This document shows positions 49,424 to 62,600 of a stretch of DNA of 64,000 nt, in pieces. Position 1 is the stretch's first letter. Every line of letters starts with the position of its first letter. The position numbers and the translations under genes were made by a program. The notes beneath the pieces were generated by a model. That model ran no database searches. It had not been told where the DNA came from and saw only the letters and a list, made by a program, of their open reading frames with translations. The DNA lies in contig JASAMV010000638.1 in assembly GCA_030248065.1 (NCBI GenBank), positions 164,625-228,624 of the forward strand, given 5' to 3'. The DNA is from Rhynchonema sp. JSB1_4. Its lineage: Eukaryota > Nematoda > Chromadorea > Monhysterida > Xyalidae.

Positions 49424-50205
49424 TCACCTGGTATCTAGTGGGTCAATTATGGGATCGAATCGAAGCGTATTGTCCCGTTTGCCAAAGCCCATGTGGAATG
49501 GTTGCTCCGGGGCCCTTTTACCTGCAACATAGAATAGTTTTCACGCACACAACAAGACTGTTGCAGTTGACTTTTATTATGGTCACAAACGCTATCTTAC
49601 CGAATCCAAAATGCAGCGTTTTCGGCGCCATGCGTTTGCCGAATCCCATGTGGAACGCCTGATGATCCACTCCACGTTTTCCAAATCCCATGTGAAAAGA
49701 ACCAGGATCGATTCTGAAGGAGCGACTATCGCGTATCACGGAACGTTTGTATTAAAACTTGATTATGGAGTCAATGACTGGGTTGCCTTGAAGCAAAAAA
49801 TGCCAATGTTATTGGTCAGACGGTAAGGTGCTTTGAGGGCACGTGATTATGGAGTAAAGTTAATGACAGCTAAAATTGCAAGTGAACGGACTGACCGCTT
49901 TCCGAATCCCATATGAAACTCTCCTGGTCGCATCGCTCGTTTACCAAAACCGAAATGTAGTGTTTTAGGACTCATTGCTCGTTTGCCAAACCCCAAATGG
50001 AATTCGCCTGCCTTCATGCGCTTTATCGCATCTGAGTTGTGTGCTGAAAAGAAATTGCAGAAAATTAACGACAATGTAAGGAAAAGCGACAAATTTAAAT
50101 TTAAAATCTGAAATGGGCAGAAGTCAACGAACCTGTCACGCTGTGTGCGAAACACAGACATAAGGTCACGAAAATAGTGAAACCACATAAATCAACCGTT
50201 GTCAT
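49424..50205 (-). CDS. nlp-6: Neuropeptide precursor with seven -GFGKR peptides (NLP-6-like), 4 exons
   Basis: A secreted precursor cut by proprotein convertases at KR and amidated using the Gly of GKR. Exons (minus strand): 50133-50205, 49896-50043, 49601-49713, 49424-49521. All phases agree and give about 168 ... no longer than a typical NLP precursor. There is a signal peptide (MTTVDLCGFTIFVTLCLCFA). Seven peptides follow: AGEFHLGF, AMSPKTLHFGF, AMRPGEFHMGF, IDPGSFHMGF, GVDHQAFHMGF, MAPKTLHFGF and APEQPFHMGF, each followed by GKR. The MAPK..FGF form is close to known NLP-6 peptides of C. elegans. A non-amidated tail ends LDTR. The summed exons are 432 nt, which is 143 aa. Alternation of HMGF and HFGF types suggests unit duplication. 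Confidence 0.9.
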
Positions 50206-50415
50206 TTTGATCCGCAACTCCAATTAACCCCTATTGGCGTTATCGAGGCTGTCCTAACCTAAATAATAATAAAGTGTTATATTTTTGACAGACTAGGTAC
50301 ATCAAAATGTGATCGTTTTTGGAATATGTTTAGTTGTGATTTACAGTATTTTTGCACACGACTGCACTGTATACGTCACACACAGTAATGTCGGTAAAGA
50401 TCTCTTCAAACTTTA

Positions 50416-50723
50416 GGCTGCGATTAGATAAATGCGGAATGCGGAAATTAGTGAGCAGATAAATGCGGAATGGTAAACTTTTGTATTCCACATTCCGCGT
50501 TTATCTGCTCACCTTTGCGAAATGGTGCATGCTTGGGTGACGATGACAACTTCCAGCGTGCTGACCTCAAATTTTGCCTATTAACGCAAACGCAACTGAG
50601 ATGTTTGACCAAAAGCATAAATTTACTTGCAGAAATTCAAAATTCCGCAAAGGTGAGCAGATAAACGCGAAATGCGAAATGCAGAAATTTGCCATTCCGC
50701 ATTTATGTATCTGATCACAGCTT
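50416..50723. mobile_element. TA-flanked MITE, copy 2
   Basis: This diverged copy of 19469-19742 has the left end GGCTGCGATTAGATAAATGC and right end CTGATCACAGC, and the same middle (GTGACGATGACAACTTCC). An additional partial left-end repeat (GTGAGCAGATAAATGCGG) lies just inside. Confidence 0.6.
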
Positions 50724-53525
50724 TACCAAAATGTTAAGATATACATAGCTCTGAGTTCCTTAATGGCTTCAGCATCGATCTAAACAAGTTCTCAATAGTG
50801 AACAAACGGACAAGTCAACAAGACTACACTACAAAACGAGCAAATGAAAGGTCAAGTGGCAAACTTTGCTGGCTGAGAAATGGAGCGTTACCGACTGTGG
50901 CACACTGATAAATTAATGACATTAGCGATATCGTTCGAGTTGAATAGATCCATACCTAGTGCAATGAATCGAGAATATGTATACACAGTTACACACCACA
51001 GCGCCAGCAAGGAAGCTGCCCACACGCATATGAAATCACACGAAAAAGCAGCCTGGTGTCAGCTTGCAGTGAGGGTCTCACAGAAACAATGCAGACGAAC
51101 CATACGTCATTCTCTCCATGGACGAAAATTTACCAAAGACAGCAGCGCAGAATGTGAATGACAACAAGACATACATCAACAGAGTAGGTGGGTATTTGTG
51201 TGGTGCCGACTCTACGGCTTGTACTGAAATGAGGAAGCCAACAGATTATAGTATCACTTTCGCAAACAAACATTGGCACCAATAGACCCCTTGCGTGTTT
51301 CATACAAATCACCAGTCAGCCATGCATTGTCCTGGGACATCTACTGTTGGGGCGGATATACCTTGTGGGCACTTGGTGGTTGCCAAGTAATCTGATACGC
51401 CCTGGCCTCGGGTCATGAGGAATAATAAATATAACAGGTGGTTGGTAATACTGCCTCGGCTATCGACTTTTGGTTTGCCCACCTACATGGGCTAAGTAAG
51501 AATGACAGCAAAACAAGACGGTTAACTGGTCTCATCAAGTCCAAACTGTGCATGTACGTGCTTGGGTTTGGAAATCGATTGTTCTCCTTTTAAAACAAAC
51601 TGGACATGCCACAGAAGACATCAGTTGCTACAGAATGTTTGAGGTCGTCAAAGACTCATGTCAATTACACTTACACGCGGAATGGTTTCGGGCAAACAGA
51701 CTGGAAGACAGTTGAATCGACAAACTTACACCTATACACATTAGCGAATTACAATTGTGGACTCCAAGCAACAACGGAGTAAAAGTTTTGGGACAGCATT
51801 TGTGACGGTTTCATAACACGCGCAGGCACAGAAAACAGCATTACCTAATGTATGTATGTACAGTACATATACCTAAAGTCTTGTACACCAAATTTAAAAA
51901 ACAAAACTTGTTAGTAATCCTTCAGCTCTTCTTGTGAGTGAGCATGTGAGCTGTGCTCTTGTACCGCTATACATCTCCATTCATTCACACCACTACATTG
52001 AATGGAAGTGGGTGTTCATGCACAGCACTGGATGGACAGAAAGTGTTTTTCAACGCGGACGTTTGTTTCAGGGCACTCATCACTTTGTGTCACTGAGCAT
52101 GTCCTGAATAGAATGACTAGTTTATGACATGGATCAAATCTTTCTGATAGTTCCCGGGGCCTGGGTGTGTGTCTTTGGCACTCTTACGGAGAATGGGAAG
52201 ACCATGAGTTGCGGTTTGGGTTGGCACAAACGTCTATAGCTGTCTACACCATGTTTGAAATCAATAAGCTCGGTGCTCGTGCACTTCAGGTAACACTGAC
52301 CTGATTGAAATGGTGGGCAGATGTTTTGGTCGCGTGCAGAAAACGAAAATCAGAAGCTGTGATATGACTGTGAGGAGCGGGCGGTATGACGCACGTACGT
52401 AACGAAGTCATCGTTTCACGATCACAAGACCCGATGATTAGTGCATGTGGTGCAGGACTTTCACGGATTCATAAGAATTACAAATATACCTGTGACGAGC
52501 ACCGGAAGGGCAAAAGATGTAGCGGTAATAGTGGCTTCAGCACTGCACTCTGATTGCGTCAGGAAACGATGGAATGACTTACATACAAAGTTACCACAAC
52601 CGACAGAAACACTTCCGTGGTATACGGTAGCGAGACGCTATTTGTTTCAAATCTAGAGCAAAGCACTGACTTTGCTGACACCGTTTTTCAGAAAGCTCAT
52701 ATAATCCGTGGGAAGTTCATGAACGGTAAAACAATCGAAACAACGACGCATTGGTGGGGTTGAAAAGGTAATATTGTGCTACGGAGGACGAGACCACTTC
52801 TTCAAAATGAAACGCCCGCTCGACCACCACAGGCCGGCAACACCTCTTTACAGACATCACCGCACAAGTACCGGAACCGTTTGGTACAAGTTCTTGACTG
52901 ATCCCTGCTCAATGGAACCGAATCTCGTCAGCTGGTCCTAAGGACACATGAAGAAACGTTGGATTGTTGAAATTTTGAAATAAGCTTTGCGGGCGCCGCC
53001 TTTTTTCATATATCACGGAACCAAGTCTGCTGGTCATATTGTGTACGCACAACAGATTGGCCGGCAGATATATGTACAGAGCAATACAGAGAGCAGAGTA
53101 AATACTGTCAAAATGACTTTTGGTGGTCGAATGAAGGCGCGTCTGCGGGAGCAGACACTGCGCATAAGGGCATCCTGTGAAGGGTATGGCTTTGTGTTTT
53201 TAGAATCGCCCACTGTTCGTGCATGATTCTGCCCTAAAAATCCTGTTGTTAAGATGAGTCCATCAAAGAGTGCACTGCACGTTGGAGGCGAACTGAATGA
53301 GGTAATTGGTTCCTGTAAAGTTTTGGCGGAACATAATTGGACGAAGTTGTCAAATATGTATGCAGTACAGAAACAGATATTGAAAAAAACGTTTCGGCCG
53401 TTCAATTGTTTTGGCCCGCGTGAGAGTAGTTGTTGACCGATTGTCACTCAAACGTTGGTGAGTTGAGCTAAAGTTTTTGTGATCTAGGATCAAGTGAAAT
53501 TTTTTCAAGTGCTTGACAGCTTTAA

Positions 53526-54610
53526 AGGTGCTGGTTAACAACCGTTCGACCGCGCTTGATCTTGGGGGGTAGTATATATAAACAAAGTTTGGACATCGTG
53601 TTACTCCACCCTAATCTAGTGAGCCGATTGGTTGCTTCCTGATGTTTCACGGCCAGGTTGAAGTTTGCCCCTCGTGAAAAAAACCGAAAAAATTTGAAAC
53701 GCTGCTGTGACACGAATAGGCTGTTCCAAAGTTTGACACTAGAGTGACAGCAACCTCCAACAGTGTGCCGAAAACCGCAGTGCACAATAGCTGTTGAAAC
53801 GTCCGCATTGTTGAATAAAAAAATAAAAGGTTTCAAAAACCTGGCCATTTTTTGTTAGGAGTTTCTACTCGTATAATTTTAAGCACCTGTGGTGAATGAA
53901 ATAAGTTGTCAATTACAAATAAAAATCCTCTAATTATCAAGTTTTTTGTTTGTGCTCCCCAGTTTTCAAAACCCTACACAGCTCACACAATGTTTACCAC
54001 AACATGCGCAAGGCAGCCATTCCACAGCGCACACACAACGACAACACACAGCCGGCACAGCGACAACACAGCAATGTTTCAGCTGGCAAGCTTTGTTGTG
54101 TGTGTGCGCTGTGGAATGGCTGCCTTGCGCATGTTGTGGTAAACATTGTGTGAGCTGTGTAGGGTTTTGAAAACTGGGGAGCACAAACAAAAAACTTGAT
54201 AATTGGAGGATTTTTATTTGTAATTGACAACTTATTTCATTCACCACAGGTGCTTAAAATTATACGAGTAGAAAATCCTGACAAAAAATGGCCAGGTTTT
54301 TGAAACCTTTTATTTTTTTATTCAACAATGCGGACGTTTCAACAGCTATTGTGCATTGCGGTTTTCGGCACACTGTTGGTGGTTGCTGTCACTCTAGTGT
54401 CAAACTTTGAAACAGCCTATTCGTGTCACAGCAGCGTTTCAAATTTTTTCGGTTTTTTTCACGAGGGGCAAACTTCAACGTGGCCGTGAAACATCAGGAA
54501 GCAACCAATCGGCTCACCAGATTAGGGTCGAGTAACACGATGTCCAAACTTTGTTTATATGTACTACCCCCCAAGATCAAGCGCGGTCGAAGGGTTGTTA
54601 ACCAGCAGCT
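53526..54610. mobile_element. 1.1-kb near-perfect palindrome, TTAA/TTTAAA flanks
   Basis: Arms of about 540 bp meet near 54075 and pair almost base for base, from AGGTGCTGGTTAACAACC at the left to GGTTGTTAACCAGCAGCT at the right. TTAA (within TTTAAA) is present on both sides (53522-53525, 54611-54614), the target of piggyBac-type elements. Open frames on both strands inside are mirror images and not genes. Confidence 0.7.
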
Positions 54611-56263
54611 TTAAAAACGAAAAATAGACATTGTCAGAAGAGTGGGATCCACAGAAACAGTGGTCGAATCGGTTACATGCACTGGTACAGTACACTACGG
54701 ACGTTTTCTTATCGTTCCGGGGTTGTCGGTCGTGCATCTCACTCAAGTCATGTATAGGTTCTTATCACAACTTATGCAAGCTTTGTGCACCATACAACAC
54801 ACACAATGAATGCTGTCGCGGGGATGTGAAACATCTGCTGTATTCGTCAATCGTCAATGCCGCGTCTTATGGCGCTGCTGGAACTGTCGCATAGTACATC
54901 TGCTTGCTGCAGTCAACTGGTGAGAAACAATCTGAATTGAAAAAGTATGGATGAAAGAAACAAATACAATAGTTTTGACAGGTGTTCACGCTCTCTCCGA
55001 CAAAAGTACTGGCATTGGGTGCGGTATGTATTTACAGTAATGTACACACCTATTCATGAAAAAAACGCCCACTGGCCCCACCCATTGTTGATGGCATTTG
55101 TACCGAAACCGTATGTGAGATAGAGCTCCACGGGCAGAAAGTCCAGAAATTTTCCAAGATATGTATCCATTTCCTGCATAAAGACGCCGGTGCACCATCG
55201 TCACACGTAAGCATGAAACTGCAATACGCAAGCAAGGAATAAGTTTTAGTGCTCGTTTATCGCGAAGGGAACCTTGCCTATGAGCGGTGTGATTACAGCG
55301 TGGAACAAAAGTTACACTCTATCCTTGCGGTGAAAAATGCGGAACACTCGTATACGGAAGTAAAAACAAATCGGTTGTCTGGCGCTTCATGAATCAAGAT
55401 CACGTCACGTCATTTGTCGGCTAATTATGCATGCAGCAGTTCATTGCACGTTACATACTAATAAAAATAAAACGATTGTATTGCCAAGTGTGATTCCAAT
55501 CCAGCTGTGCATCAGTACAGCTTCTCCTTCTTTTGTGCATACCGTAAAACCTATTCACATTATAATGTATTATGATACTGTCCATGCATTTTTGCAGTGC
55601 CATGCCTCGCATTATGATTTATACCTCGTGACTTGTAACTTTCATGCTTACTGGAACATTTGGATGAGGGTAACTCAACAACCGTGTTAGATTCCAGGCA
55701 TTTTCAGCAGCACGGTACAACAAATTTAACTTCAATTTACCAATACATGGTAAGGTGCATGGCCGTCACTCACTTTGAGTGCATCTAAGTTTGTTTGCAG
55801 CCTCGTTTTGTCCATTTTGATCTGTCAGCAATGCACAGTATGCATGTACATATCCAGCAGCAGCAGACAGCCCCACAAGCTAAAACGGGCTGATTGCTGC
55901 TGCTTTGCAGTGTGAAACATTAGGCACATGCCGGGGCCGGGCTGCTGCAGCTTCTGATAAGAGGGCGGCTGGCAGCGCAAACTTTGGTCATGCGAAATGC
56001 GACGGGTGTTTACGTGATGCTTTTAACCCTTTCCACGTTGTCTCTCACTCTCTCTCTATTTTTGTGTCAATTTTTATCGATAAGGAGCAAGGTTCAAGTT
56101 TTTGTTCGCAAGAGGGCCCTCTACTTTTGATCAAATCGACGAGTTTTGTTCTGGTGACGAAAATGCTTTCGGGTTTGACTGTATCCGGTTTCAAAAGACT
56201 AAAAGTTGCGAAATTTTTAGCGCCACACCAACACCAGACATGAGCTGATCAAATAATAAAGTA

Positions 56264-59200
56264 ATGGACAACGTAAAAATCTGCCGTGTCTGTGGTGATC
56301 GCGCACTGGGACACAATTTCAGTGTTGTCAGCTGTGAATCGTGCAAGGCGTTCTTCAGACGAAATGCGCTCAGGACACAAGTAATAATTTTTAATCCTGA
56401 AGAAAACTGGAATAGAATTTTACTTTTGTTGTTACACGATGTTTTTGTCACGGTTTGAATGCTTTTCAGTCGTTCCAATGTCCCTTCAATGACAATTGCG
56501 AGATCACGCCCGTTTCGAGGAAATTCTGTCAAAAATGCCGACTGAAGAAATGTCTGGAGGCTGGTTTCATGTAACAAAACTAAAAATAGAAGACCATAGT
56601 ACTGATAAGGGTTTCATTGCATTAGAAAGTACTTTTATTTTTAGGTCGGCATGCAGAAGGATGCTATTCTTACTGACGAAAAACTGGATGCAAAACGTCG
56701 TCAGTACCGGAAGAAAAAACGGCAAAAAGAAGAGCGGGAGCCTCTGTCAAGCGCTGAACCCAAGGTAAGGTTCACGAACTCAATCCAGAGAAAGCACTGC
56801 ATTTTCAATCAAAGTTTTTAAAGTTTTTTCTTAAAAACTCAAAATCATCACAGAAATCGGCGCGTGCAGAGTCGAGAGGTTCAAACACATCCAGCTCTGT
56901 TGTCACTTCGCCATCCCCGACCATGCCAACGGTCAACTTGGGTGTGGCTGATGCGATCGAGAATGTTTTCAGGAACAGTGGTTCGTTTGGATTTCGTGTT
57001 GTTCCTTTGTTCGACAATTTTTGACTAGAGTAGTACTTGTCTAAGTATATGTCTCATCACAGATCCACCCTTGATCAACACCCAACCCACCCAACGTCAA
57101 TGCACGTGCGAATGCAGCTGCGGTGCTTATCCAGCGGGACTAAAACTTTCGCAAATCATTGAAAACGCTCTGACATCAACAACACAACAGACAGGTGCGA
57201 GTTTGTAATTCACTTTGTGCTTTGCTCTTTTCTGTTTCCACAAACTTATGCACTCAGGTTCAACCGCCTGGACCCCTCCGTCTATCGGCAACCTTGAGAC
57301 GACTGATCTGGGTCTGTCCTCCAATCAGGACTACGTTGCTCACAATGGTGCGATCGTGTTCAATGAGGTTTCAGACACCAATGCTCAATCTAATGGTATT
57401 CAAGGCTCTTGAGTTGCTGACTTCAAGCTTTGTTGAGACACATTTCTTCAGACATGTACTGAGTGCAGTAAATGTTGGTCTGTTTCGCCCTGCTTTCGCA
57501 GACAGACTGACGCGCCAGGGCTCGTCAGTGCGAATGCCTCTGGCAAATTTGCCTCCAAAAAGCCCACCAGCAGTCATACAATCTCTCTTTATAGCGACAC
57601 CTGTTTCGGACATAATGTGAAAACAACTCACCGTGTAGTGGGTTTCGCTATATGAGTGCAGGCAGACTGTAAATGTAAATACACGGCTGAAAACAGCACT
57701 GCTGCAGGAACAGTGCAATACGCAATACTGACCGATATGGATCGGACGTCAATCGAAGAATTGAAAACAGCCAGTGCCATTTGTCTGGAGCCACTGGATC
57801 GACCCAGTGGCGCAAATGCTGCTGGTAGGCGAACTCTTTCACGTATTTTGAGCGGAGACCTATATGTATGTTTGAGCGAAATGTGGTCTAATGTTCAGGT
57901 GAATGTAGCATGAATATGCCCAAATATGCGAACGAATAGGCCGAAATGTAAGCCTAAAGTCAAAGCTCAAATTGCATGCCTTCAGCCTGAGACTTGAATC
58001 AACCCCCAGTCTGTGCTTTACACTTTGGTCAGGGCAGTTGATCTTAATCAATATGTCTGAACCTGATGGAAACTGCGCAGGCGTGTCCCTATCGGATGTG
58101 ATCAGCATGATCGACACGGCCATCCGACGGTTGATCGAAATGAGCAAACGACTGCAAGCATTCGGCGTGCTCTGTCAGGATGATCAAATTGCACTCTTGA
58201 AAGGTTATTGGTTGGTTTTTAGACATTTTAGGCTTAGTTGTGTGCGCAGCCCTAAAACTTTTCAGGCGGTTGCACTGAAATGATGATACTTCGCGGTGCA
58301 ATGACATTCCAACCCGATCAGGCTGCTTGGAAACCGAATGAGACGCAGGCGATTTGCATAAAAATGGATGTACTGAAACGGTTCAATAGCAGCGTGTATG
58401 AGGAACATAAAAAGTAGGTTTTAGTACCGTTTTTTCAAAGTTCTAAACGACGATCGGAAAAGCACATTGCTTTTGGTACAATTCACGGTGTGACTTCAGT
58501 TCAGTGTAGCGGCCGGGAGATGTCTCTGCCTTGTTGAACCTAGTTTTGGGCGCAAGCGGCCATCTGGTGCATTCGGATTGACGATGAACTAATGCGAATT
58601 CTGACGAAAGAGCGCAATCAAACAGCACGTCCCAGTATAATTAATTAATCTATTAATGTATCGCTCTTGGGAGAATTTTCCGAAAAGCCAATGTGCACCG
58701 ATAATGCAAGTTTACGCACTAGATAAAATATATGACTGAACCACGGACTCGCAAACAACTCTAACACATCAGTTCACATGAAACATCACAGATTCCTTGG
58801 CACATTCGACGCTCGTTGGCGCACGAACGAAACGGTGATGCTGCTGATGACTGCCATGACTCTGTTTAACCCGGCCCATCCCCGCATCTTACATCCACAC
58901 ATTGTCACACAACAACACGAACGATATGCAATGGTGTTGAAACGGTAATGTGGTGGCCAGGGCGCTCGTCAGTATGTACTTGTTGTGTCACTGATGTCGT
59001 CCCGAAATATTGCGACATCAAAACCGCAATTTTATAAAGTTGACTATGTAAATTTGAGTTCCAAATAAGACACAGAAAGTAAAAGTTGACACAGCAGAAA
59101 CCAGACCGGTTCCCTTGCAGTCAAGAACGCAAATTTACGTTTTCCTTGCGTATACAGGTACAAGACTACACTAATCATGGATAGATTCAGCGCAAGTCGC

Positions 59201-59636
59201 ACTATATGTAGATCAATCACAGCTCAACCCCGCCCTAAATGTGTGTCGACTGCGATAAGGCTATGCAGTCAACGACTTGCATCGACGACGTTAGCATAAG
59301 CCCCTTTTGTAGTGAACCCTCCCTATGATGGTTAATTCAAAAGCGGCTTTGTTCACCATGTGCATGTACCTTACTCATATACATCCTCCTATAGTTACTC
59401 TAGTGAATGATGTTGTCACTGATGACGGAAGACCGTGTATGTGTCCATTTTCCAGCTACCTTCGCACCATCAGCAACACAGCCGATCAAGCATCAAGTGC
59501 CTTTCAATCGCTGCTCATCAAACTGTCCGAGTTGCATCGTCTGAACGAAAATGCTGTAAACTTTTTCTCTGACGTCGATCCAAAAGATATCGGACCACTA
59601 CTGATCGAAATGTTTGATCTGAGATTTCGATCTTAG
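56264..59636 (+). CDS. NR1J: Nuclear hormone receptor, NR1J type (DAF-12/NHR-8/HR96), 11 exons
   Basis: A ligand-regulated transcription factor. This subfamily senses sterols and xenobiotics and, as DAF-12, controls larval arrest. Exons: 56264-56380, 56470-56559, 56645-56764, 56854-56980, 57063-57194, 57258-57367, 57662-57824, 58033-58203, 58266-58413, 58792-58944, 59456-59636, giving 503 aa. The two-finger DBD starts [17 protein letters not shown], with P-box [12 protein letters not shown] and second finger CPFNDNC...[15 protein letters not shown], diagnostic of NR1J. A basic extension ([10 protein letters not shown]) and a Ser/Thr-rich hinge follow. The LBD at about 300-503 has [24 protein letters not shown] and ends in the AF-2 helix PLLIEMFDL. 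Intron 2 uses a GC donor. A DAF-12 versus NHR-8 assignment is not possible here. Confidence 0.93.
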
Positions 59637-62600
59637 AAAGATTATTTGGGATCACAATTCACCTGTGAATATTGTGCCGGGTATTATTGTACAGGATTTG
59701 TTCTCTTTTACCAATCAAGAAGCAATGTAAATATCGCAGATCTAATGGGATCCACATTATCTTACCATACCATGCGTGAGGACAAACATAAAATTACTCT
59801 CGATAAACTCAAAGTAGTTTTCCGGTCAGCAAATTAGCGGAGGAAAGCAAATAAGGCGCCGTTTTGGGATATCAAATGACCACAGTCGCATTCTCGAGAC
59901 TAATTTCAGCCGGATGTTTTTCTAAAACGTCGCTGCCCCGCGTTATGGGAATTGAATTAAAGTGGTCAAATGAGCCACCAACTTACTGTCGGATTACGGT
60001 AGATAACGAAACCGGCAAAATTCATTGGTCACAAGGCCACACTGGCCGTTATAAAAATTGGAGACTCTCTCTGTACCGAACAACCCAAACTCACTTTGAG
60101 ATTACTGTAATCGGAAGCTTTAGCAAGTGAAAAGCCAAAAAGCTGCGCGTTCATTGCGACCGCATATAACGGTGGTTAGTCAGTGAGAGTCAGCATCTTA
60201 TATAAACATCCCGTGGGACTATCACTGTATGCGATGATCATGTGCGGAAAGACCGCTCAATTAGGCTCAAACAGCCAATCTGGGTATAGTCGAGATTAGA
60301 TGACTTGCGACTTCATGAAGGTTTTGTCCAACACAGAAAGGCTGTGAAGCATCAACAAACCATACCCGCTGATGTTTCATGGAAGATGTGGAAAGCTTGG
60401 GAGCGTGAAACATTATAAAAACAGGAACAAAGTCGCAACCATTCTCATACCAACAAAGGTCTGACGTCTCTTCTACATTGCTGTTCCCTCGGGATGTGCT
60501 TGCGCTCGCAAACCAATAAAGCGCACATAAAATAATTTGCTGTTTGCCTTGTTGGCTCTCTTGTTGATTTCTTGATTGCGCGCAGCTCGAGTAAAATGCT
60601 GCTATTAGCTGACTGCAAGCTTATGGTTCAGCTTTGGATTTGCAGTGTGCATACGGATTTTAGGGTGTGCCTCAGACGGGAATATGGTTGCAATGATGAT
60701 AATAATGGTGGGAAGTCGGAACTGGGTGATGAATTCAGAATATTTAGTGCCGTAGGTGTATACATTGTAGTACGTTGAACCGATAAGTATGTATTTGCAC
60801 ACTGTCTTTCAGTTCTTCAGCGACACCCTTCAAGCGCAAAACACATGAGTTCAAGACAGCAGTACGAGGGACTTTGATTGAATGATATCCAACTGAAGCC
60901 CGAATCTCTATGAGAAATCCTCCACTCACATTATCCATGAAAATTCATCCATCCTTCCAAGCATACAGTATACCATTTCTGTTTGGCTTAAAGTGCGTCG
61001 TTTTGTAAATCGCATTACACGCACATGAGATGCTGTAAATTAGGCCGTTTGCCCGTTTCTACACTTGGACTTCTTGGGGATTTCGCATGTAAATTTCCGT
61101 TGCAAGTAATCTTTGAAAAAACGATCCCCTAAAATTCTCCAAAGTGCCGTTTGCGTATCGCTTACTTTGAATGCTGATTTCACGTTAACGGACATTTTGA
61201 CTTCATCGTGTCATGATATTTGACTGCATGCTGTTTTTGGATAAAGTTTACGGTAGGCTTTTCGAATGACGTGTTTTTGGTATTATTTTCGATGCTTTGG
61301 TTTCGACGTGTTTCTGGGAATTCCCTGAAGACCGTTTAACTGTTGCTTCTCTGTGTTTTTTGCAGCGCTGGGTGACAAAACGGTATCGATCAGAACCAGA
61401 ACTGTATACAGTATCTGTGTTATCGCAGAGCAAGGTACATAATTTTCCAGTACGAGTCAGGCATTCAGAATGGCAAGCGGGACTACAACTACATACCTAT
61501 AGCTCACTAACGATTATGTTTGTTGTCTAGAAGAGTTCTACAGCTGCAGCACAATGCCCAAGTCCAATGTGCACCTTTCGCTAAGCTGCTTCAAGCCAGG
61601 TCTATGCGGTGGATCAATCTAAACTTGAATTATAAAGACGCCGTTGACTTGTTAAACTGTTGTATGCCATCCTGGGTGCACACGTATCAATACAAATGGC
61701 CAGAGATCATATCTGCGGGTCACAAGATATTTCTTCAAAAGCACACAATAGCCGACAAATTAGTCATAGCGCTGTTACCTTGACCTTTGGGACGATCGGT
61801 CGCGCAATTAAAGGTGCACACAAAGCCACGGCCACGGGACTTGTATAAGCTCAAGCTGCAATCAGGTACGGGTTTCCATATGGCCTTGTCTTTCTGGGCT
61901 ATTATTCACAATAACATGGGCACTTCGGGCCCGTCACTCACTGTGGGATACTGTTGCACCGAATGCAGAACTCCAGCAGTCAATTCACGTTTGTGTAGAT
62001 TACTGTAAGTTTGGCCAAAGCTTAGTGTTGTTCCTGTCTTTGTCATAGGGCCTGAATTTGGAACAACACTAAGTTTAGCCCCAATCACACAACTCGCAAT
62101 TTGCAATCAAGCGTCATCAATTTGTATACCTTTGGGTTACGGTAACGGGCGCCATAACGCAGCACCGATGTGTGTTTTATTGCTCCTTGTGACTAATTCA
62201 TTCTGTGACCAAACTGAAATGATATCTGTGTTTGGCCATTTGATTAAAAGCCATAAGTTAAGCTCTAACGGGCTCCTGCTAATATCGCCTCGTTTACGCA
62301 AGATTGATAGAGCGCTAATGTTTTGTTCGCCGGCCGGGCTGACGGAAAGTTACTGCCTATTTTCTCTCAACATCAACATAAAGGTACATAGAGCATGCTA
62401 ATTTATTGGCCTGTAATTTACGTCGACTCGGCCCCGTAAAAGTCATTTGAGACAACTGGACACGTTCGTTATTATAACCTTTTCTATCCATCTCGGATTA
62501 GGGTTTTACACATTTCGCATTATTACTTGTTATATTGCTAGTCGTGAAAGGACCTCATAAATTGCGTCAAGCTTGTACCAATTTGCTCGCCACGCTTTTA

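Larger units (their letters stand above)
50206..56263. other. 6-kb intergenic region with repeats, no recognised gene
   Basis: It contains the TA-flanked MITE (50416-50723) and the large palindrome (53526-54610). Open frames of 60-137 aa in between have no motif and no consistent splicing. TGAAACAT(C/T) words are at 53640 (reverse), 54487, 54827 and 55913. Confidence 0.5.

Noticed and set aside
49424..50205. A precursor length of 168 aa for the neuropeptide gene
   Set aside because: The four exons sum to 73+148+113+98 = 432 nt, which is 143 aa plus stop. The figure of 168 in the summary and the first length statement in that entry are wrong and should be read as 143.
53946..54247. Mirror-image frames on both strands
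   Set aside because: They lie in the two arms of the 1.1-kb palindrome and encode the same sequence by symmetry.
59646..60130. Two frames (63 and 88 aa) after the nuclear receptor
   Set aside because: No motif, and the receptor is already complete with its AF-2 helix. Probably 3' UTR or intergenic DNA.
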